Below, piece after piece: positions 33,403-43,453 of a DNA stretch of 64,000 nt. How positions within the stretch are numbered: position 1 is the first letter of the stretch; every line of letters begins with the position of its first letter. The notes beneath the pieces were generated by a model. The model saw only the letters and a program-made list of their open reading frames with translations. It did no database searches and was not told where the DNA came from. Position numbers and translations under genes: made by a program. The stretch comes from Variovorax sp. WS11 (lineage in GTDB: Bacteria > Pseudomonadota > Gammaproteobacteria > Burkholderiales > Burkholderiaceae_C), in the NCBI RefSeq assembly GCF_010499245.1, contig NZ_JAAGOW010000003.1, positions 186,001 to 250,000 on the forward strand. The letters are read 5' to 3'.

Positions 33403-35043
33403 CTCTTGAACCGCTCTGAGCCAATCCGCCTCCGAGGTCTCGATCAACAGGGGCCGGTCGCGCTGACTGCCGGCCGCCTGGCGCAAGGCCCGGCGCAGCG
33501 ATTCAGGATCGTCCGCGCGGCAGCTGTCGCAGCCGAAGCCGCGCGCGAGCATCTGGAAATCCGGCGTGTAGATGTCGACGCCGATCTCCGCGATGCCGCG
33601 CTGCTGCATGTAGCGCTTGATCTCGCCATAGCCCTGGTTGTTCCACAGCAGCACGATGACGGGCAGCCGCGCCTCCACGGCGCTGGCCAGCTCGGGCAGC
33701 GTGAACTGCAGCCCGCCGTCGCCGATCAGGCTGACGACGGGCCGGCCGGGCGCCGCCAGCTGCGCGCCGATCGCGGCCGGCAGCCCGTAGCCCAGGGTGC
33801 CGTAGCCGGTGGACGAGTTGAACCAGCGCCGCGGCCCGGGCATGTCGATCGCGAGATTGCCCTGGTACACCGGCTGCGTCGAATCGCCGACGAAGAGCGC
33901 CTCGGGCAGTTCGTCCAGCACCGTCCGCAGGTAGTGCCGCTGCGCGCGCAGGGCCGGGTCCCAGCCGGCCTCCAGCGCTTCGCGCACGGCATGCACGCGC
34001 CCGGCGCCCCAAGGGGCATCGTCCGGAGCGGCGGTGGCGTGCGGGGCAGGGGTGCGGCGCACGCTGTCGGCCAGGCGCTCCAGGGCATCGGCGCTGTCGC
34101 CGAGCACGGTGCAGGCCGGCGCGAAGTTGCGCGACAGCTGCGCAGCCTCGATGTCGACGCGGATCACCGCGCCATCGAGCGCGAAGCCGCCGTCGAAGAC
34201 CGTGTCGTAATCGGTCTCGCCGAGCTCGGTGCCCACGGCCAGCACCACGTCGGCCTCGCGCGCCAGCACGCGCACCGGCCCGGTGGACTGCGTCGAGCCC
34301 AGCAGCAGGGGATGCCCCGGCGGCAGCAGGCCCTTGGCGTTGATGGTGAGCGCCGTCGGCGCCTGCAGCAGCTCTGCAAGGCCCTGCAGCGCGGCCGCCG
34401 CATGCACCGCGCCGCCGCCCGCCAGGATCAGCGGCCGGCGTGAGCGCGACAGCAGCGCCGCGGCGTCGTCGATCGAGGCCTGGCTGGCGATCGGCCTGCG
34501 CGAACGGGCGGGCGCCTGCCGGGGCAGGGCGCTCGCGTCGGCGGTGATCACGTCGAGCGGGATCTCGATGTGCACCGGCCGGGGCCGCGCGCTGTCGAAG
34601 ACGGCGAAGGCGCGCGCCAGCACGTCGGGCAGGTCCTCGGCCTGCATCAGCGTGTGGGAGAAGGCGGTCAGCCCGGCGACCAGGCCCTGCTGCGAAGGCA
34701 GCTCGTGCAGGTGGCCGTTGCCCTTGCCGAGCTGGCCGCGCGCGTTGACGCTGGAGATCACCAGCATCGGCACCGAGTCCGCATAGGCCTGGCCGAGCGC
34801 GGTTGCGATGTTGGTCATGCCCGGGCCGGTGATGATGAGGCACACGCCGGGCTTGCCGCTCGCGCGCGCATAGCCGTCGGCCATAAAGCCAGCGCCCTGT
34901 TCGTGGCGCGGCGTGACGTGGCGGATGCGCGAGGCGGCCAGCCCGCGGTAGAGCTCCACCGTGTGCACGCCGGGAATGCCGAAGACATGGTCTACGCCAT
35001 AGCCTTCGAGCAGGTCGATCAGGACTTCGCCGAGGGTCGCCAT
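33370..35043 (-). CDS. aruI: Thiamine-diphosphate-dependent 2-oxo acid decarboxylase, probably 5-guanidino-2-oxopentanoate decarboxylase
   Basis: This 557-residue ThDP enzyme has three domains. The N-terminal domain contains the catalytic Glu in PRHEQGAGFMADGYA (about 46), ITGPGMTNIATALGQAYADS follows, and the C-terminal cofactor site reads SLIGDGGLQFTLPE with WNNQGYGEI (GDG-N motif). It would decarboxylate the 2-oxo acid of arginine to 4-guanidinobutyraldehyde. The function is inferred from neighbours: a basic amino-acid ABC transporter, an aldehyde dehydrogenase and a guanidinobutyrase. The family-like sequence ends at ADWLRAV; the last dozen residues come from foreign DNA at a probable deletion joint. 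Acetolactate-synthase-like alternatives are less consistent with the operon. Confidence 0.82.
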   Translation of the reverse strand: MATLGEVLIDLLEGYGVDHVFGIPGVHTVELYRGLAASRIRHVTPRHEQGAGFMADGYARASGKPGVCLIITGPGMTNIATALGQAYADSVPMLVISSVNARGQLGKGNGHLHELPSQQGLVAGLTAFSHTLMQAEDLPDVLARAFAVFDSARPRPVHIEIPLDVITADASALPRQAPARSRRPIASQASIDDAAALLSRSRRPLILAGGGAVHAAAALQGLAELLQAPTALTINAKGLLPPGHPLLLGSTQSTGPVRVLAREADVVLAVGTELGETDYDTVFDGGFALDGAVIRVDIEAAQLSRNFAPACTVLGDSADALERLADSVRRTPAPHATAAPDDAPWGAGRVHAVREALEAGWDPALRAQRHYLRTVLDELPEALFVGDSTQPVYQGNLAIDMPGPRRWFNSSTGYGTLGYGLPAAIGAQLAAPGRPVVSLIGDGGLQFTLPELASAVEARLPVIVLLWNNQGYGEIKRYMQQRGIAEIGVDIYTPDFQMLARGFGCDSCRADDPESLRRALRQAAGSQRDRPLLIETSEADWLRAVQEPTFVAPRTRS

Positions 35044-35057
35044 GGTGCGGGTCCGAT

Positions 35058-35921
35058 CTACTTGAGGGAGCCGGAAATGAACTGCCCCAGGCGCTCGCTG
35101 CGCGGCTGGCTCAGCACCTGCGCCGGGTCGCCTTCCTCCTCGACCTGGCCGCGGTGCAGGAAGATCACGTGGTTCGAGACGCAGCGCGCGAAGCCCATCT
35201 CGTGGGTGACCACGATCATCGTGCGGCCCTCCTGCGCGAGCGACTGCATCACGCGCAGCACTTCGCCCACCAGCTCGGGGTCGAGCGCGGAGGTCGGCTC
35301 GTCGAACAGCAGCACCTCGGGCTCGACCGCAAGCGCCCGCGCGATGGCCGCACGCTGCTGCTGCCCGCCGGAGAGATGCGCGGGGTAGTAGTGCCGGCGC
35401 TCGTGGAGCCCGACCTTCTGCAGGTAGGCCTCGGCGGCCTCGATCGCCGCCGCCTTGCGCATGCCCAGCACGTGGATCGGCGCCTCGATGATGTTCTCGA
35501 GCACCGTCATGTGCGACCACAGGTTGAAGTTCTGGAACACCATCGCCAGCCTCGAGCGCACCCGCTGCAGCTGCTTGCGGTCGGCGCATTCCAGGTCGCC
35601 GCGCGCGTCGCGGCGCAGGCGCAGCGGCTCCCCGCCGACCCGGATCTCGCCTTCGGTGGGGTGCTCCAGCAGGTTGATGCATCGCAGCAGCGTGCTTTTG
35701 CCGGAGCCGCTGGAGCCGATGATGCTCAGCACGTCGCCCTTGCGCGCGGTGAGCGACACGCCGCGCAGCACCTCGTGGGTGCCGTAGCGCTTGTGCACCC
35801 CGCTGAGCTGCAGCGGGCACGCTGCGGTGGTGGCGGCCGACAGGCTGCGTGCGGCCGTGTCGAGGGGGGCCGACGGCGCCTGGAGCGGCGCGTCGATCGC
35901 GGCATACGAGGGTGTGGTCAT
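35058..35921 (-). CDS. Basic amino-acid ABC transporter ATP-binding protein (HisP/AotP type)
   Basis: This 287-residue polar amino-acid ABC ATPase has Walker A GSSGSGKST, Q-loop VFQNFNLWSHMTVLEN, signature LSGGQQQRAAIARAL, Walker B VLLFDEPTSALDPE and H-loop VTHEMGFAR. FNLWSHMTVLENIIEAPIHVL is typical of HisP, ArtP and AotP. An unusual Ala/Pro-rich N-terminal extension of about 37 residues precedes the domain. The start is taken at ATG 35921. It lies 14 bp upstream of aruI and powers import of arginine or related compounds. Confidence 0.92.
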   Translation of the reverse strand: MTTPSYAAIDAPLQAPSAPLDTAARSLSAATTAACPLQLSGVHKRYGTHEVLRGVSLTARKGDVLSIIGSSGSGKSTLLRCINLLEHPTEGEIRVGGEPLRLRRDARGDLECADRKQLQRVRSRLAMVFQNFNLWSHMTVLENIIEAPIHVLGMRKAAAIEAAEAYLQKVGLHERRHYYPAHLSGGQQQRAAIARALAVEPEVLLFDEPTSALDPELVGEVLRVMQSLAQEGRTMIVVTHEMGFARCVSNHVIFLHRGQVEEEGDPAQVLSQPRSERLGQFISGSLK

Positions 35922-35966
35922 GGCGAGGCTCGGCAATGGAAGAGGGGACTGAAGGGGCGGGGGCGC

Positions 35967-36655
35967 TCAGGACTTGCGCGGCCGCAGGTGCACCAGCCAG
36001 CGCCGCTCGGCGGCGACGAACAGGCGCACCAGCAGCAGCGTGATCGCGAGGTAGAGCACACCGGCGGTGATGAAGGGTTCGAAGGCGAGATAGAACTCGG
36101 CATTGACGTAGCGCGCCGCGCCGGTGATGTCGATCAGCGTCACCAGGCCCGCGAGCGAGCTCATGTGCAGCAGCATGATGATCTCGTTGGCGTACTGCGG
36201 CAGCGCGCGCCGCAGCATCGAGGGCGCCAGGATGCGCCGTACCTGCGTCCAGCGCGACATGCCGAAGCTCATGGCGGCCTCGAGCTCGCCGCGCGGAAGG
36301 CTCTTCAGCGCGCCGTGGAAGATCTCGGTCGTGTAGGCCGTCGTGTTCAGGGTGAAGGCCAGCAGCGCGCACACGCCGGCGTTCGACAGCCACGGCCACA
36401 GCACGCTGGCGCGCACCGCCTCGAACTGCGACAAGCCGTAGTAGATGAGGTAGAGCTGCACCAGCGCGGGCGTGCCGCGGATCACGAAGGTGAAGGCCGC
36501 GACCGGGGCCGACAGGAGGCGGCGCTCGGCGTGGCGCGCAAAGGCGAGCGGCACCGACAGCAGCAGCCCCAGCACCGCGGTGCCTGCCGTCAGCGCCAGC
36601 GAGATGCCGACGCCGCGCGCGAACAGTTGCCAATGCTCGGCGATCACGTCCCAGT

Positions 36656-36659
<4 letters not shown>
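35967..36659 (-). CDS. Basic amino-acid ABC transporter permease (HisM/AotM type)
   Basis: This 230-residue permease has about five helices and the polar amino-acid family EAA motif ELEAAMSFGMSRWTQVRRILAP (about 124-145). VIRGTPALVQLYLIYYG near residue 59 is characteristic. Its ATG overlaps the stop of the preceding permease gene (ATGA, 36656-36659), so the two membrane subunits are translationally coupled. Confidence 0.93.
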
Positions 36660-37408
<749 letters not shown>

Positions 37409-37439
37409 CAACGGCTCCCGAAGGGCGGCGACGCGCGCG

Positions 37440-38228
37440 TCAGTCCACCACCAGGGTGAACGGGAAGTACTTGTCGTTGATCTTCTTCAGCGTGCCGTTC
37501 TTGCGCAAGGACTGCAGGCCCTGGTTGAACAAGGCCTTGAGTTCCTTGTCGTCCTTGCGCACCGCGACCGCGACGCCTTCGCCGAGGGTCTTGTCGTCCT
37601 TGCCCGAGACCGAGGGGCCGACGAACTCGTAGCCCTTGCCGTCCTTGCTCAGGAAGCTGTCGTTGATCTGCACGACGAAGCCGAAATGCAGATCGGCGCG
37701 GCCGCTCAGGAGCTCCAGGTAGGGCTCGCTCGCGCCCTGGTAGTACTTGACGTCGGCGATGTCGCCGTAGAACTTGCGCACGTAGCTTGCCTGCGCGGTG
37801 CCGGCCTGCACCGCGATCTTCTTGCCCTTGAGGCCCTCGCGGCTGATGGGGATGTTCGCGCCCTTCTTGGCGACGAAGCGGTTCTCCATGCGGTAGTAGG
37901 GCTCGCTGAAGTCGATCACGCGCTTGCGGTCCTCGTTGATGTTCAGCGATGTGATCAGCGCATCGGACTTCTTCGTGACCAGGCCGGGAATCAGCGCGTC
38001 GAAGGCCACGTTGACCAGCTTGCACTTGAGCTTGAGCTCCTCGCACAGCGCATTGGAAAGGTCGACCTCGAAGCCGACCAGCTTGCCGTCAGGGCCGACC
38101 GATTCGAAGGGCGGGTAGGTCGCGTCCATCGCGATCGTGACCTCCTTCCATTCCTTGGCCGAGGCGCCGAGGGCGATGGCTGCCAGCGCGAGGGCGGCGA
38201 GTTGCTTCGCAGGGATCATCTTTCTCAT
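37440..38228 (-). CDS. Basic amino-acid ABC transporter periplasmic binding protein (ArtJ/HisJ/AotJ type)
   Basis: This 262-residue binding protein has a signal peptide (MRKMIPAKQLAALALAAIAL, cleavage near GASA). The mature part follows the family pattern: IAMDATYPPFESVGPDGKLVGFEVDL, a disulfide-like Cys pair in ALCEELKLKCKLV, and ALITSLNINEDRKRVIDFSEPYY. The Cys pair and DxxxxPPFE are features of lysine/arginine/ornithine and histidine binders. It supplies the two permeases immediately downstream. Confidence 0.93.
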   Translation of the reverse strand: MRKMIPAKQLAALALAAIALGASAKEWKEVTIAMDATYPPFESVGPDGKLVGFEVDLSNALCEELKLKCKLVNVAFDALIPGLVTKKSDALITSLNINEDRKRVIDFSEPYYRMENRFVAKKGANIPISREGLKGKKIAVQAGTAQASYVRKFYGDIADVKYYQGASEPYLELLSGRADLHFGFVVQINDSFLSKDGKGYEFVGPSVSGKDDKTLGEGVAVAVRKDDKELKALFNQGLQSLRKNGTLKKINDKYFPFTLVVD

Positions 38229-38268
38229 GGTTTCTCCAAGGTGGGGCGAATGGGTGGGAAGAGGGGAG

Positions 38269-39723
38269 TCAGCGGGCGCTGATGACATGACGCAGCTCCT
38301 GGAAGGCCTGGAGGCCCCAGGGGCCCAGCTCGCGGCCCAGGCCGCTGCGCTTGAAGCCGCCCCAGGCGGTCTGCGGGAACACGAGTTGCGGCAGGTTGAC
38401 CCAGGCGGTTCCGACCTCCAGCTGCGCGGCCACCCGCTGCGCGCGTTCGCGGTCGGTGGAGGCCACGCTCGCGACCAGGCCGAAGTCGCTGTCGTTGACC
38501 AGCGCCACCGCGTCGGCGTCCTGGTCGAAGGGCTGGACGCAGGCCACCGGGCCGAAGATCTCCTCGCGCCACAGGGCATCCGCGTGCGTGGCGTCGGTGA
38601 ACACGGTGGGCTGCACCGCGAAGCCGCCGGCTCCGTCCAGGGCCCGGCCGCCGCAGCGCAGCCGCGCGCCGTCGGCCAGGCCGCGCTCGATGCGCGCGAG
38701 CACGCCGTCGCGCTGCGCGGCGCTGATCAGCGGGCCGAGGTCGACGGCCGGGTCGGCCGGGTCGCCGTGGCGCAGCGCCTGCGCGGCCACGACCAGGCGT
38801 TCGACGAAGGCCTCGTAGAGCGGGCGCGCCACCAGCGTGCGCGAGGTCGCCGAGCACATCTGGCCGGCGTTGTAGAAGGCGCCGCCGACGGCCAGCGCGA
38901 CGGCGGCGTCCAGGTCGGCATCGTCGAGCACGATGAGGGACGACTTGCCGCCCAGCTCGAGGCTGACCCGTTGCAGGCGGCTGCCGCTGGCCTGGAGGAT
39001 GCGCTGTCCGGTCGCGTTGCTGCCGGTGAAGGAGATCTTTGCCACGTCCGGGTGGCCGACCAGCGCCGCGCCGATCGCGCCGGCCCCGCAGACCAGGTTG
39101 ACGACGCCGGGCGGCAGGCCGGAACGCAGCACGATGTCGATCAGCGCGATCTCGGCCAGCGGCGTCAGCTCGGAGGGCTTGAGCACCACCGTGCAGCCGG
39201 CCGCGAGCGCGGGCGCGAGCTTCCAGGCGGTGGTGACCATCGGGAAGTTCCACGGCACGACGAGAGCGGCCACACCCAGCGGGACGTACTGCAGTTGCGC
39301 ACCCGCCGAGGCATCGGGCAGCGCAACCGCCTGCGGCGCCAGGCCGGCGCCCCGCTCGCACAGGTCGGCGTAGTAGGCGAAGGTGGCGATGACGTCGTCG
39401 ACGTCGGTGCGCGCCTCCGCGGCCGGCTTGCCGTTGCACAGGCGCTGCAGGGCCTCGAGTTGCCCGCGTGCGTCGCGCACCTGTTCGGCGATGCGCCGCA
39501 GGCAGGCGCCGCGCTCGGCCGGCGTCGTGCTGCGCCAGTCGGGCAGGGCCCGGCGAGCCGAGGCGACGGCCTCGTCCACCTGCGCGATGCCGGCGGCCGG
39601 GAACGACAGGATCTCGGCGCCGGTCACCGGGTTGACGACCGGCAGCATCGCGCCGGCACCGGTCCGCCAGGTGCCGTCGATGGCGGCGCCGTCGGTGCGC
39701 AGGGAGTCGGGAGCAGCGTTCAT
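38269..39723 (-). CDS. NAD(P)-dependent aldehyde dehydrogenase, probably 4-guanidinobutyraldehyde dehydrogenase
   Basis: This 484-residue aldehyde dehydrogenase has PWNFPMVTTAWKLAPALAAGC (catalytic Asn in PWNF), the general-base Glu in SLELGGKSSLIVLDDAD, and the catalytic Cys in GQMCSATSRTLV (about 285). It is similar in size and motifs to betaine and gamma-aminobutyraldehyde dehydrogenases. Between aruI and the guanidinobutyrase gene, the natural substrate is 4-guanidinobutyraldehyde, giving 4-guanidinobutyrate; this assignment is contextual. It starts 6 bp after the gbuA stop. Confidence 0.88.
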   Translation of the reverse strand: MNAAPDSLRTDGAAIDGTWRTGAGAMLPVVNPVTGAEILSFPAAGIAQVDEAVASARRALPDWRSTTPAERGACLRRIAEQVRDARGQLEALQRLCNGKPAAEARTDVDDVIATFAYYADLCERGAGLAPQAVALPDASAGAQLQYVPLGVAALVVPWNFPMVTTAWKLAPALAAGCTVVLKPSELTPLAEIALIDIVLRSGLPPGVVNLVCGAGAIGAALVGHPDVAKISFTGSNATGQRILQASGSRLQRVSLELGGKSSLIVLDDADLDAAVALAVGGAFYNAGQMCSATSRTLVARPLYEAFVERLVVAAQALRHGDPADPAVDLGPLISAAQRDGVLARIERGLADGARLRCGGRALDGAGGFAVQPTVFTDATHADALWREEIFGPVACVQPFDQDADAVALVNDSDFGLVASVASTDRERAQRVAAQLEVGTAWVNLPQLVFPQTAWGGFKRSGLGRELGPWGLQAFQELRHVISAR

Positions 39724-39729
39724 GTCAGG

Positions 39730-40680
39730 TCAGCGGCGCGGCACGCCGGGCATCACGCAAAGAAGTTCGTAGGCCAGGTTGGCCGCCAGCAGCGCCGTCG
39801 TGCCCTGGGGGTCGTAGGGCGGCGACACCTCCACGACATCGGCGCCGACCAGGTCGAGGCCCCAGGCGCCGCGGATCACTTCCAGCGTCTGCGGCACCGT
39901 CAGGCCGGCGATCTCCGGCGTGCCGGTGCCCGGCGCGAAGGCGGGATCGATGCCGTCGATGTCGAGCGTGAAATAGACCGGGCCGCCGCCCACGCGCTCG
40001 CGCACCTCGCTCATCAGCGGCGTAAGCGAGCGGCCCCAGCATTCCTCGACCTGCACCACGCGGAAGCCCTGCTGGCGGCACCAGTCGAAATCTTCTGCCG
40101 TGTAGCCGGTGCCGCGCAGCCCGATCTGCACCACGCGCTGCGGATCGATCAGGCCTTCCTCGGCGGCGCGCCGGAAGGGCGTGCCGTGGGCGATCTTCTG
40201 GTCGAACATGGTGTCGTTGACGTCGGCGTGCGCGTCGATGTGGATCAGCCCGATCGGCCCATGGCGCTTGTGCAGGGCCCGCAGGATCGGCAGGGTGACC
40301 GTGTGGTCGCCGCCGAGGGTGATGGGCTTGCATCCGGCCGCGGCGATCGCATCGTAGGCGCGTTCGATGCGTGCGATGGAGTCGGGCAGGCTGTAGGGGT
40401 TGATGGCCACGTCGCCGAGGTCGGCGACCCGCAGCGCATCGAAGGGCGCCGCCCGGGTCGCCATGTTGTAGGGCCGCAGCAGCACCGACTCGCAACGGAT
40501 CTGGCGCGGGCCGAAGCGCGTGCCGGAGCGGTTGGAGGTGCCGAGGTCGAAGGGGATGCCGACGAAGCCGACGTCGAGCTGCGATGGATCGTCGACCACC
40601 GGCAAACGCATCATGGTGGCGATGCCGCCGAAGCGGGGCATCTCGTTGCCGCCGAGGGGCTGGAAGAGGGGTTCAGTCAT
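39730..40680 (-). CDS. gbuA: Agmatinase-family ureohydrolase, probably guanidinobutyrase
   Basis: This 316-residue manganese ureohydrolase has the metal-binding signatures GGDHTVTLPIL (about 129), HIDAHADVND (about 154-163) and SFTLDIDGIDPAFAPGTGTPE-like YFTLDIDGIDPAFAPG. It hydrolyses a guanidino compound to an amine plus urea. The family covers agmatinase, guanidinobutyrase and guanidinopropionase. Guanidinobutyrase is preferred because aruI and an aldehyde dehydrogenase follow in the same operon and would make 4-guanidinobutyrate. The product 4-aminobutyrate could enter GABA catabolism elsewhere. Confidence 0.85.
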   Translation of the reverse strand: MTEPLFQPLGGNEMPRFGGIATMMRLPVVDDPSQLDVGFVGIPFDLGTSNRSGTRFGPRQIRCESVLLRPYNMATRAAPFDALRVADLGDVAINPYSLPDSIARIERAYDAIAAAGCKPITLGGDHTVTLPILRALHKRHGPIGLIHIDAHADVNDTMFDQKIAHGTPFRRAAEEGLIDPQRVVQIGLRGTGYTAEDFDWCRQQGFRVVQVEECWGRSLTPLMSEVRERVGGGPVYFTLDIDGIDPAFAPGTGTPEIAGLTVPQTLEVIRGAWGLDLVGADVVEVSPPYDPQGTTALLAANLAYELLCVMPGVPRR

Positions 40681-40881
40681 TGCTCACATCCATTCAGGTC
40701 GATGTAAAAAGTGCGTTCGTGTCCTGGGGGCATTTCCTGGATCCATCGGGCCCTGTGCCGGGCTCCCGGACGGATCGCGATGTCCATGTCGTGAATGCTA
40801 GTGACGGGCCTTGCGGGGTGCCATGGCAAAGACATCGCGTTTACATTGACAGAAATCGATGTATCGAACGGGAAAACCCTC
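40681..40881. promoter_or_regulatory. Divergent gbuA operon / LysR promoter region
   Basis: This 201-bp region lies between divergent starts. TCGATGTA at 40699-40706 reappears within the near-palindrome TCGATGTATCGA at 40856-40867, and ATGTAAA (40702-40708) is mirrored as TTTACAT (40840-40846). One copy lies near each promoter, which suggests sites for the adjacent LysR regulator. Confidence 0.45.
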
Positions 40882-41799
40882 ATGCTGACCAACCTCTCCG
40901 ACCTGGACCTGCGCCTCGTCCGGGTCTTCCTGGCGATCGTCGATGCGGGCGGCCTGTCGGCTGCGCAGGCCTCGCTCAATGTCGGTCAGTCGACGCTCAG
41001 CAGCCAGCTCGCGACGCTGGAGACACGGCTCGGCTTCGCGCTGTGCACGCGGGGGCGCAGCGGCTTCCGACTCACGCCGAAAGGCGAGCGCTTCGTGCAG
41101 CTGGCCCGCCGGCTGATGGACACCTTGAGCGACTTCAGCGCCGAGGCGCGCAACGTCGACCGGCAATTGGTCGGCAGCCTGAACATCGGCCTGATCGGCC
41201 ATGCGCCGATGAGCCAGAACGTGCGCATCGGCCAGGCCATCGCGCGCTTCCGCCAGCGCGACGAGGCGGTGCGCTTCTCGATCGTGGTGCGCCCGCCGGG
41301 CGACCTGGAGGAGCAGTTGATCAGCGGCCAGCTGCAGGTCGCGGTGGGCTACTTCTGGCACCGCGTGCCCACGCTCGACTACACGCCGCTGTTCTCCGAG
41401 CGGCAGGTGGCCTGCTGCGGCCGCGAGCACCCGCTGTTCGCCCGCGCCGGCAAGCTGGCGATGGAAGACCTGGTCGGCTTCGACTGGGCCTGGCGCAGCT
41501 ATCCGCTGCCCGAAGCGCAGCTGACGCAGCCGGCCCTGCGCGTGACCGCTGTGTCCGACAACATGGAGGCCACCGCGGTGCTCATCCTGTCCGGGCGGCA
41601 CCTGGGCTATTTGCCGGAGCACTTCGCCGCGCCCTACATGGAGGCTGGGCTGCTGGCGCCCTTGAACCAGGCCACCATGCACTACAACGTCGGCTTCCAC
41701 ATGGCATCGCGCAAGCGGGCCTATCTGAACGACATCGCGCTGGCCTTCCAGGAGGATCTCCGGCAGGTCCATCTGTCGATGGGAGGCACGCAGGCATGA
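40882..41799 (+). CDS. LysR-family regulator, probably of the arginine catabolic operon
   Basis: This 305-residue LysR protein has a helix-turn-helix at about 18-45 (GGLSAAQASLNVGQSTLSSQLATLETRLG) and a co-inducer-binding domain from about 90. It is divergent from the gbuA operon, the usual position of a pathway-specific activator, so it probably responds to arginine or a guanidino intermediate. The ATG at 40882 follows GGGAAAAC and starts MLTNLSDLDLRLVRVFL. Confidence 0.9.
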   Translation: MLTNLSDLDLRLVRVFLAIVDAGGLSAAQASLNVGQSTLSSQLATLETRLGFALCTRGRSGFRLTPKGERFVQLARRLMDTLSDFSAEARNVDRQLVGSLNIGLIGHAPMSQNVRIGQAIARFRQRDEAVRFSIVVRPPGDLEEQLISGQLQVAVGYFWHRVPTLDYTPLFSERQVACCGREHPLFARAGKLAMEDLVGFDWAWRSYPLPEAQLTQPALRVTAVSDNMEATAVLILSGRHLGYLPEHFAAPYMEAGLLAPLNQATMHYNVGFHMASRKRAYLNDIALAFQEDLRQVHLSMGGTQA

Positions 41800-41890
41800 T
41801 GGGGGCTGTCCGCGAGAAAGCCTTGGCGCAGCGCAGGGCTTCCTCCTTGGTGCAAGGTCGCAACAGGCCAACCATTCGAAGGAACGAGCA

Positions 41891-42796
41891 ATGGCTGATT
41901 TCGATGTGAGCGGGATCGTTCGCGCGCTGCGCGGGGCGCGCGAGGAGTGGCGCGATGCCCAGAAGCGCTCGCGGGAGCCGGGAAGCCGCGAGTTTCCTTC
42001 GCGCGATGCGCTGGCCGCGATCGTCGAATCGCTGAAGGGCGCGCTGTTCCCGATGCGCCTGGGCCCGCCCGAGCTGCGCCACGAGAGCGAAGACTTCTAC
42101 GTCGGCCACACGCTCGATTCGGCGCTGCAGTCGCTGCTGGCGCAGGGCCGGCTGGAGCTGCGCTACAACGCACGCCACCAGCCGCGCGACCCGGCCGAGA
42201 TCGATGCCGAGGCGGAGCAGGCCGTGCGTGCCTTCGCCGCGGCGCTGCCGTCGATCCGCCGCCTGCTCGACGGCGACGTGCTCGCCGCCTACCAGGGCGA
42301 CCCCGCCGCGAACAGCGTCGACGAAGTGCTGCTGTGCTACCCCGGCATCCTCGCGATGATCCATCACCGCCTCGCGCACCAGCTCTACGGGCTGGGCCTG
42401 CCGCTGCTGGCGCGCATCGTGGCCGAGCTCGCGCATGGGCAGACCGGCATCGACATCCATCCCGGCGCGCGCATCGACGTCGGCTTTTTCATCGACCATG
42501 GCACCGGCGTCGTGATCGGCGAGACCACGGTGATCGGCAAGCGCGTGCGCCTCTACCAGCATGTGACCCTGGGTGCCAAGCGCTTCCCCATCGACCCCGA
42601 AGGCAACCTGCAGAAGGGCCTGCCGCGGCATCCGATCGTGGAGGACGACGTGGTGATCTATGCCGGAGCCACCATCCTCGGCCGCGTGACGCTGGGCACG
42701 GGCGCGGTGATCGGCGGCAACACCTGGATCACCGACGATGTGCCGGCCGGCGCGAACATCACGCAGGCCAGTCTGCAGAAGGCGGGCTGCGATTGA
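41891..42796 (+). CDS. cysE: Serine O-acetyltransferase (CysE/EpsC type)
   Basis: This 301-residue acyltransferase makes O-acetylserine from serine and acetyl-CoA, the carbon acceptor for sulfide in cysteine synthesis. The N-terminal helical domain (about 1-185) is followed by the left-handed beta-helix of hexapeptide repeats (GIDIHPGARIDVGFFIDHGTG, with the catalytic His), VIGETTVIGKRVRLYQHVTLGA and GAVIGGNTWITDDVPAG. It is of the longer EpsC class. It ends in AGCD with no Ile tail of the E. coli type, so the usual complex with cysteine synthase may differ. It links sulfide from the cysI operon to cysteine. Confidence 0.93.
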   Translation: MADFDVSGIVRALRGAREEWRDAQKRSREPGSREFPSRDALAAIVESLKGALFPMRLGPPELRHESEDFYVGHTLDSALQSLLAQGRLELRYNARHQPRDPAEIDAEAEQAVRAFAAALPSIRRLLDGDVLAAYQGDPAANSVDEVLLCYPGILAMIHHRLAHQLYGLGLPLLARIVAELAHGQTGIDIHPGARIDVGFFIDHGTGVVIGETTVIGKRVRLYQHVTLGAKRFPIDPEGNLQKGLPRHPIVEDDVVIYAGATILGRVTLGTGAVIGGNTWITDDVPAGANITQASLQKAGCD

Positions 42797-42861
42797 GCTT
42801 TTCTGGAAAAGGTCAAAGACGCTTCGCATAATTTGCCGCACCCCAACACAAAGGAGCTTTC

Positions 42862-43419
42862 ATGAGCCAGACCCGAATCGCCGTCATCGTCGGCAGCCTG
42901 CGCAAGGATTCCTTCAACCGCAAGCTTGCGCTCGCGCTCGCGCATCTGATGCCTTCGGACTTCACGCTGGAGCATCTGCGCATCGACGACCTGCCGCTCT
43001 ACAACCAGGACGACGACGGCAACCAGGCGCCCTCGGTCAAGCGGCTCAAATCCGAGATCGCCGCCGCGCAAGGCTTGATCTTCGTGACGCCGGAATACAA
43101 CCGCGCGTTGCCCGGCGTGCTGAAGAACGCGATCGATCACGCATCGCGGCCCTACGGGCAGAGTGCCTGGGCCGGCAAGCCGGCGGGGGTGATTGGCATC
43201 TCGGTCGGCGCCATCGGGACGGCCATCGCGCAGCAGCAGTTGCGCACCGTGCTGGCTTATCTGGACGTGCCCACGCTCGGCCAGCCCGAAGCCTTCATCC
43301 AGAACAAGGAAGGCTTGTTCGACGACAAGGGCCACATCGCCGAGGGCGGCAGCAAGAAATTCCTGCAGGGTTGGGTCGACAAGTACGTCGATTGGATCAA
43401 GCGCCACGCCACTGCCTGA
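42862..43419 (+). CDS. NADPH-dependent FMN reductase / chromate reductase-like flavoprotein
   Basis: This 185-residue flavodoxin-fold reductase begins with the FMN phosphate loop GSLRKDSFNRKLA (about 11-23) and contains FVTPEYNRALPGVLKNAIDHASRPYG (about 74-100), the signature of the ChrR/YieF/azoreductase-type family. It likely reduces quinones, chromate or azo dyes using NAD(P)H, but the natural substrate is unknown. It follows AAAGGAG 8 bp upstream. Confidence 0.88.
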   Translation: MSQTRIAVIVGSLRKDSFNRKLALALAHLMPSDFTLEHLRIDDLPLYNQDDDGNQAPSVKRLKSEIAAAQGLIFVTPEYNRALPGVLKNAIDHASRPYGQSAWAGKPAGVIGISVGAIGTAIAQQQLRTVLAYLDVPTLGQPEAFIQNKEGLFDDKGHIAEGGSKKFLQGWVDKYVDWIKRHATA

Positions 43420-43453
43420 GGCCCATCGGGTGCGACGCGGCTGAAACGCCGCC

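Noticed and set aside
38137..40707. 856-codon plus-strand frame opposite the aldehyde dehydrogenase and gbuA
   Set aside because: Antisense to two clear enzymes; the sequence is Gly/Arg/His-rich with no recognisable motif.
42796..42815. CTTTTC-TG-GAAAAG inverted repeat after cysE as a terminator
   Set aside because: The loop would be only two to four bases and there is no T-run, so it is too weak to call.
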